This document shows, one piece after another, positions 57,284 to 64,000 of a stretch of 64,000 nt of DNA. The notes beneath the pieces are model-generated. The model did no database searches, was not told the origin of the DNA, and saw only the letters and a list, made by a program, of their open reading frames with translations. Every line of letters begins with the position of its first letter. The stretch's first letter is position 1. This DNA is from Protonemura montana (taxonomy: Eukaryota; Arthropoda; Insecta; Plecoptera; Nemouridae): NCBI GenBank assembly GCA_947568835.1, contig OX387609.1:14191708-14255707 (forward strand), given 5' to 3'. The position numbers were made by a program, and so were the translations under genes.

Positions 57284-57826
57284 AATATATTTGGGGTGTT
57301 TAACGACGCACTGTTTAAATTGTGTGCATTTGTTACTGGTCTATTGGTGTCGGTGAATGAGTGGGTGATGAACTTTACCTAGCCTAGAAGGGAGGAGGGG
57401 AAATCTGCTTAACGTCCCTTCCGAAGGACGGTACAATGCAAACAGCAGGATTCCTCCACAAATCCATGCTGTCGAGAAGTTGATAAGCGAGACGAGTGAA
57501 GTTGCTGTACTAACTTTCATCCCTCCAACCTCTCTCCCAAACAGAACTTGTCATGTGTATGATGGTCACCCATCCAATACCTGACCCAGCGCAGTGTTGC
57601 TTAACTTTCATCCCTCCAACCTCTCTCCCGAACAGAACTGGTCATGTGTATGATGGTCACCCATCCAATACCTGACCCAGCGCAGTGTTGCTTAACTTTC
57701 ATCCCTCCAACCTCTCTCCCGAACAGAACTGGTCATGTGTATGATGGTCACCCATCTAATACCTGACCCAGCGCAGTGTCGCTTAACGTCGGTGATCTCA
57801 CGAGGACCAGTTTTTGAAATACGCCA
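57284..57826 (-). mobile_element. 5S-headed SINE with internal deletion
   Basis: The left end is TGGGGTGTTTAACGACGCAC; the body lacks about 60 bp in the CCGGTGCCGG region (GGAGGGGAAATCTGCTTAAC jumps directly to the CTTAACGTCCCTTCC block). Three 91-bp units follow, and a partial 5S-like head ends near 57826. The CCGGTGCCGG block lost here is the one next to the satellite junction at 27.8 kb. Confidence 0.85.
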
Positions 57827-58334
57827 GTGAGTTGGCAGTGAATGTTGGTGAGTGTTGGTGCGTGGTTTTAGTGAATGTTGGTGAGGGTCGTTGCCCGTGA
57901 TTAGCCCATTGATTTGTGTGTGAGGGGTTGGAAGTGGTTGGAAGTGGTTGGAAGTGGTCGGGGCTAGGTGATCGGGATTTAGCGCTGAGCGACAGATTTT
58001 TGCCCCTGGCCGTGCCTGGCAACTGTGTTGACATAATATGGTGACACGTGTTCGATACGTTTGATTGGAATGCGATGATGTAGGTACACACAGCTCGGTG
58101 TTTGCTTGCCAAGCAATGAGATGGCGTTCACGTTTTTGTGTGCTCGTGGGGTCTGAAAAAAGGGGAAATAACGCAATTTATGATCCCAAAATTCACCTAA
58201 TTGCAAAGGATCCTGTGAGAGTGGAAATAAAATTTGCAAAAGCATTCGAGTTATCTAAATTTTGTAGCTGTGCCGTTTTAGATGCTCACAAAAAATGAAC
58301 TTCAATCTTTTAGTAACAATACCAATTAAAGTTG
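57827..58334. other. Interval with short G/T-rich repeats
   Basis: AATGTTGGTGAGTGTTGGTG and three GTTGGAAGTG units lie at 57835-57960. The rest shows no gene or known repeat. Confidence 0.55.
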
Positions 58335-58722
58335 GGTATAACCAAAATGTGAAACTATAAGTTGGATCTCTAGCTCACAGAAATATCTGAATTTCACTGC
58401 ATGTGATTGGAAGTCGTCATGGCAACAGTTTTAACAAAATGTTCAACTATAAGTTGGATCTCTAGCTCACAGAAATATCTGAATTTCACTGCATGTGATT
58501 GGAAGTCGTCATGGCAACAGTTTTAACAAAATGTTCAACTATAAGTTGGATCTCTAGCTCACAGAAACATGTGAATTTCACTGCATGTGATTGGAAGTCG
58601 TCATGGCAACAGTTTCAACAAAATGTTCAACCATAAGTTGGATCTCTAGCTCACAGAAACATCTGAATTTCACTGCATGTGATTGGAAGTCGTCATGGCA
58701 ACAGTTTCAACTAACACTTCAA
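58335..58722. repeat. 92-bp minisatellite, about 4 copies (array 2)
   Basis: Same unit as 37660-38692 (ACTATAAGTTGGATCTCTAG, TTTCACTGCATGTGATTGGA, GTCGTCATGGCAACAGTTT). It is 20 kb from the first array, which shows that the unit is dispersed or was moved. Confidence 0.95.
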
Positions 58723-61700
58723 ATAGGAGGCAAGATTTTGACATAACTGAACCTAAGGACTATTGAAAAAAAGGCTGTAAAAGGCAAGCTATTCTTATTT
58801 TACTTGCATATATATCAAACACAGTTTATTTAGCAAAAACATATCAATGCTTTTGTTTTAATTCTGCACTTTTTGAGTAAACTTTAACGTTTTCATCAGT
58901 CGATTTAATATTTTTGCGTTTGAAGTTGTTTATTTAGCAAAAATAAATGCTACTTCACTGTACATTATAATTTTTGTCATTTATTTTCCGACATTTTTAC
59001 TTAAATACTAACATGGCTTCCTAATTTTCAATTAAACTTAACAAAGTATTTCTCACCTTTAATTATAACAAGAAGTGCATAATACTTTCTTACTCCTATA
59101 AAGAATTATCAGCCAACACACGAATTTCTTTCTATTCTATAATAACAGCAGAACAGCGAAGTAACCAAACGTATAAACAAACCATTATCTACTTCCTAAC
59201 CGAAAACATAGAACAGCGATTCAAAACTTCAGGAAGCAATTTCCCCCGCCCGCATTATCATTTCTGAATAATTTTTTTTTAAATCTACATTGCAAATGTT
59301 TGAAACAACCTTGGTCCGACTAACCCATATCATGTTTATCAGTGGATAGCTATCAAAACAAATCACGAATCAATACACTAAAAGCAATCCAAAATAAAAC
59401 CCTCGACAGCACCATCAGCATCAGTGGGTACCAACTCTATAATATCACAAGCCCAAACAGCCAGTATCTTCCCTACATAGAGCTAGGGTGGATTGTTGGA
59501 TCTGTAAGCATTTCGTCATCATGCATATTCATCGTAGCATTAAGTTCCGCTAGGGTTAGTTGCCCACCCTACCACCCCACGGTGCTGCTGCTGCTGCTAT
59601 GTTTACACTGCGATCCGCTTCGCAGTGATAATTTGTTAAATTAATTAGTTTGCCGTCTTTGTCGGCTGCACGAGCTCGGAGTGGCGCTGGCGAGACGGTC
59701 GATCTCTCTCTGTTTCTCGCGAGTTCTTGCCTGGGAAAGGAGGCGCTCTTATTTGGGGAGATACCTTGGTTGTGTCTGGCAGATCTGCGATGTCGGGGTT
59801 TTGCGTCGTTTTGGGTTGAACGTTTTGAAGATGGAGGACTTTACGATGGTCGATTATTTGGTGATTGATTCTGAAATTAGAATTGTCTCTTTTATTTGTT
59901 TACTTGAACTTCAGTTTTTAAGTTCAATGTCTGGATTTCTTAAGACCTTAATAGTTAAATTACAGCAAATATACTTTGGTATACCGTAAATTGGAATCAA
60001 AGACATTTTTTTTTGTACTATATTATGCTTAACTTACTTTTTAGCTTGACTGAACTTTAAATTCGTAGTATCATTGGTTTAAAATAGCTTTTTTTTGTAA
60101 GTAAACAAAAAGGCGATTACTTAAAGTTATCAATAAATGAAATATAAACAGTGTAAAATACTTCTTTTCGCTGGAGCCGTAAAGTGTTCGAACACAAAGC
60201 TTTAACATTGCCAGAAGCTGCAACTCAACGACTTATTGCGCAGGGTTGGATAAAAAACGGCTTCTATAGTCTATTTTCGTGTCCCGGTCCCTTTGAACGA
60301 CATAAAACTACCGCGCGCACGAAATCCCTTGCAACTTCAGTAAGTCCGTTGAAATAAATAGCAGAAAGTCGTAAACCACCGCCACCTAAACGCATAAAGC
60401 GCCGCCGCAAAAATCGACTTTATGTCACTTTCCATTCCATTTTCATTTCTCACGATTCAACTTTCACTTGCCGCCATTTCCTTCCCCACATCATCACTCA
60501 AATTACAAAAAAAAAATCCCACAAAACCCTCCAAACACACACACACATACAGGCAAACATACACACATAGAATACCGGTCAATTGCAAACCAGCATTTCC
60601 ACCGAGTTCGGAAAACTCCCGTCGTCGGCGCACAAGTCTTGAGAAACTCTCAATCCTCGGCTTCGTTTCGTCGCTGGAAAGCGTTGCATGCGCTATCTAG
60701 CGGTGTTACGATGAACTAGCGCGCCTGCCATTTTGTGTGCGCCGCCTGTCGATTCGAGCCGAGCTAGGGAGCGTTGTGACTGGTCGGTTCTGGGCATGCC
60801 TACTACCACCACTCTCTCTCAACGCTCTCCTCTCGGCGACAACGCTATCCCCTCTCTCGGCGCGTTGCTTCAAACGTTGCCTAGGTCGACGTCTATCCTG
60901 CGGTGCATGGCTTGACGACGCATTTGAAAATAACGACGTGTTTAACGGAATGGATGACTGTGTTCAGGGCTGGTTAAGAGTCTGAACGAACATGAAGGGT
61001 AAATAATTGCATTTCAGGCTTGATGTGGCGAGGTTTAGGTTAAATTTCGAATTCGAAAAATAAGCGCTTTTTGTGTTTTTTAAGTTTCTTGACCACATGC
61101 ATCAAGAAAATTGTATCGTTACTTCAGCAAATATAAAACAGCACGTTATTTATTGAGAAACATTTGTGAAACATAACAAATATGAGAAATTGGATGTGTG
61201 CTTTTTGATTTTGGCGGTATTATAATGCCAATTATTCTCTATTTATTGACTTTTAATTGATTCAAGTCTCTGAAAAGAGGGCCATGTGACATTCACTAAC
61301 TATATTCACTAAAAACACATGTTTTCTTCGATCCTGGACAGCCAAAATAATATTTAGGCGCCGCTATTCTTGGTACTTACACATCTATGAATGCAGACGG
61401 TGATTCTTTACCTTACTTCGTATTCCACCTTGGCGCATCCCAACTTCTTGGAAGATCTACGCGAAGTAACAGTCAGAAATCCCGACTCCCATTGTTGACT
61501 AACGAGTGGTAGTCTGTACCTATTCCTCGACCCACCAACAGGAAATGCGTGAACGAGAAGTCAGATACTTTGACGGACACATTACACAACCCATGTTTTC
61601 AGAAGTTCAAATGGATATCCTATTCGAGAGGAAATACCGTGAAATTATCATATATTTGGTAATGAAACCTCTTGAATCTCCTCGACGTTGATTTTGATAA

Positions 61701-63590
61701 TTATTACTGACAATACCTACTCATGATGTTTAATTACTGCTCATTACAGAGTAACATGATAAACGATGAAAGGATTTACCACCAAGAACAGTGTACTTTA
61801 TGGAAAACAACATATAGGGAATTGCAGTCGACTTAGAAGCAAGGATGCAATTTTATGATATTATCTACCATGCAATGACTCTAAAAATAAATAGTGTATT
61901 GCTGGGAATCATGTAGCATAAAATTACGATGATGCCTTCATGAAGTTCGCCATCTTTTATGGTGTACAGGTATTCTGTGGTATAAGTACTATGAGTATAA
62001 CGCATGTAAAACCACATGCGACAAAAGAAATCACTATTTTATTGCGATAGATTTGTTTTAAGGGTTGCTTTTGACAGATTGACCAAATAGGTTACAATGC
62101 ATTTTAGAAAATCTCATGTAGAATTCAGGATTAATTTAAAAAATCAAAAACCTATGTTTTAATGTAAATTTAAAATAAAAATCTTGAATGTCGTGTATGC
62201 TAGCTTTTAGAGAGAATTATTGCACGTGATTTTATGGTTAAATCCTATCAAATACACTGTAGTCTGAGATGATATTTGAAACCAAATCGAAATATTGTTT
62301 TGTAATATCAAAATAAATGTGTCATCCAAAAATAAAAAACCAACTGAAACATGTGTAGTAAGTAGTTAAGTATGCAAGTACCACGAAATCGAAAGGTAAT
62401 ATCGTAATCACCTAACGGTATTTGATCTACTCAATTAGGTAAGTAAATTAATTCAAGGCTGGCATGTTAGGCCAATTATAAATTATAATAAAAGCGTAAA
62501 CTCTGGAAGATCACATGAAAGAAACTTGTATTTCTATTGTAAAACTGTCACCAATACCCGATCTCCTATAAGTCTGGTTGGCACAAGGACCGTTGTCTGC
62601 TATGCTATCGCTCGACGCCCGGCATGAGTCACTATTATATGGTGATGAGTTACCAGTCCAGACAGGGGGTATGACTCCGCTGCGGTCGCAAACTAGGGGC
62701 ACATCCAGAGCCACTCGATTTATCAACATAAAACGATCCTGCCACATTGACAAAAAGCTGTTAATTGAGGTTTTAGGCATGGTTCAGGTTTTGACAGCCT
62801 GTTAAGTTGCTATAAAGCACTTTTAATCTCAGGGATATAACCGTGTAATTTGAAGTTGTGATTTTAGAAACACTCGGTTGTTTTGTTTTTGAGGTTACTG
62901 AACGCCTTTGAAATCGCGTGTATTCTGCTTGTAAGATGAATGTTTGTGAAGGACCTACACATCGGTGTTTCCAGAACGCCAAAGTATCTAAATTTCCCAA
63001 AAAAAGCAAAAATATTACTTAAAAAGTGTCAAAACACGAGAAATATGCATATGGCTTCGCCGCTAGTTACATGAGCAAACAATTTCCAACGAAAAACGCC
63101 AAAAATAATAACCGCAAAGCTCACCGAAGCATACAGAATTCCTATTTCTATTTCAAAATCCAGGGTAACCTTTGTCGTGTTTTTGCTAGCCCCAAAGCCC
63201 CCCACGTGCACAAAATCTGTCCCGATGCATGGATCCTCTCCCAATAACTTGCAAGGCATGTGAGTCAGTATGGAGATGAGTCTGCCTGCTATAGGGGGAC
63301 TGCCCAGCACAGAGACGGGATAAAGAGTCCGCGATGGGGTGGAGGCGGAGAGACCCCTTGTCACAATCTTAATCCAAGGGTTACTCATCCGTATCACGCA
63401 AGCATTTCCTGGTCGAGGGACCGCACTAGGACCGCACAGCACTTGGCCCGCAATTGCTTTGCTGTGACTTGGGAGATGGAATCGAATTTTGCGGGACCTT
63501 TACTAGAATGATTGCTACGCCAAGAATGGCCGGCGAACGATTAGGAAATGATGCATTAGCGATTATTAAAAAATAACTAATGTTATTTGC
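58723..63590. other. Large interval without recognised gene
   Basis: Nearly 4.9 kb with no convincing gene, array or TE. 60600-60985 is somewhat CpG-rich with short plus-strand ORFs. A 137-residue minus-strand ORF at 63029-63442 and an 89-residue one at 62511-62780 have no recognisable domain. CA-rich sequence lies at 60530-60570. I see no feature to annotate. Confidence 0.5.
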
Positions 63591-63745
63591 TATTATTAGA
63601 AACACTAATAACCTTTACTCAAGCGAAGTTTCGAACACCGATCTCCACCTGTCGCGGATGTTGCTCTAAATTATTGAACACGGTTTTTTTGAGAGGTTTT
63701 AAGTGTTCCTAATAATACAGTTTTATGACTTTTGAAAGTATTTGC
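63591..63745 (-). mobile_element. Decayed palindromic tRNA-like element
   Basis: On the minus strand TTTAGAGCAACATCCGCGAC then AGGTGGAGATCGGTGTTCGA follows the tRNA-like core of the 22.5 kb copy. CTCTCAAAAAAACCG marks the outer arm, and the plus strand has TTTGAGAGGTTTTAAGTGTT. The terminal arm on the left is missing. Confidence 0.5.
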
Positions 63746-64000
63746 AATTTAAATAAAAATTGTACGGTATTTTCCTATTTTTTCAATGAATTGTGCTTGC
63801 TGTTTGCTCAGCGTGGCTTGCTATACTTCCAAGAAATAAGCAACCAATTCCAGTTAAAGTATATTTATTGTATTATTACTAAGCAAGTAGAGATGGTAAC
63901 GTTATATCCATGTCTCAGGACAAAGCATTCTTTCTCCTAACCAAAAGCTGAACTAAAATGCAGAAAATAACAGGGAAATAACACGAAGGAATTGGCTGCC

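Noticed and set aside
60600-60985. Gene promoter or CpG island
   Set aside because: CpG content is only moderate; no start codon context, TATA or ORF of note.
63029-63442. 137-residue minus-strand ORF as a gene
   Set aside because: No recognised domain; composition mixed, and not supported by splice sites. Possibly an old TE fragment.

Overview
The window looks like a gene-poor, repeat-rich piece of an animal (metazoan invertebrate) nuclear genome. It has no prokaryotic gene layout and no long host ORF. It does have Pol III-derived SINEs with target-site duplications, a Ty3/gypsy LTR element, Penelope-like fragments, many minisatellites, long poly-G/poly-C runs and a CCTAA array. CCTAA/TTAGG is the arthropod-type telomere repeat, which weakly favours an arthropod, but the array is interstitial and a mollusc or another invertebrate cannot be excluded from sequence alone. 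CpG is not strongly depleted, as is usual for invertebrates.

Layout. 1-9.8 kb: AT-rich DNA with arrays of 114, 68, 18 and 70 bp units, a 51-C run, and a possible 34-nt microexon at 6517-6550. 9.8-19.3 kb: three 5S-headed SINEs, a 95-bp array, and a SINE fragment whose linker has expanded into a 36-bp array. 19.3-31 kb: an inverted Penelope-like remnant, tRNA-like palindromic elements, further SINE and 5S-like arrays, a 45-bp array, a second 68-bp array and a SINE with a perfect 12-bp duplication. 31.5-33.2 kb: a CCTAA array, a CpG-rich patch and a 12-bp array. 34.4-37.5 kb: a complete but internally deleted Ty3/gypsy element with identical 225-bp LTRs. 37.6-41.5 kb: a 92-bp array and a 1.7-kb, 20-bp array. 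42-47 kb: two SINEs, Penelope-like ends, a possible 41-nt exon at 43469-43509, and arrays of 50 and 35 bp. 47-64 kb: palindromic repeats, an 80-bp array, two degenerate SINEs, a second 92-bp array, and about 5 kb at the right end with almost nothing recognisable.

The most coherent signal is one SINE family, about 600 bp long. Its head is derived from 5S rRNA and is itself duplicated 3-5 times as a 91-bp VNTR. It ends in a short A/T-rich tail and shows 9-12 bp target-site duplications. Three different parts of this SINE (5S head, linker, middle) also appear in the window as separate tandem arrays with 92-, 36- and 68-bp periods. This suggests that a retroposon is repeatedly seeding minisatellites. 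The only convincing protein-coding ORFs are the gag and integrase fragments of the LTR element. The two candidate microexons, 37 kb apart and compatible in reading phase, raise the possibility that much of the window is intron of one long gene; this is inference only.
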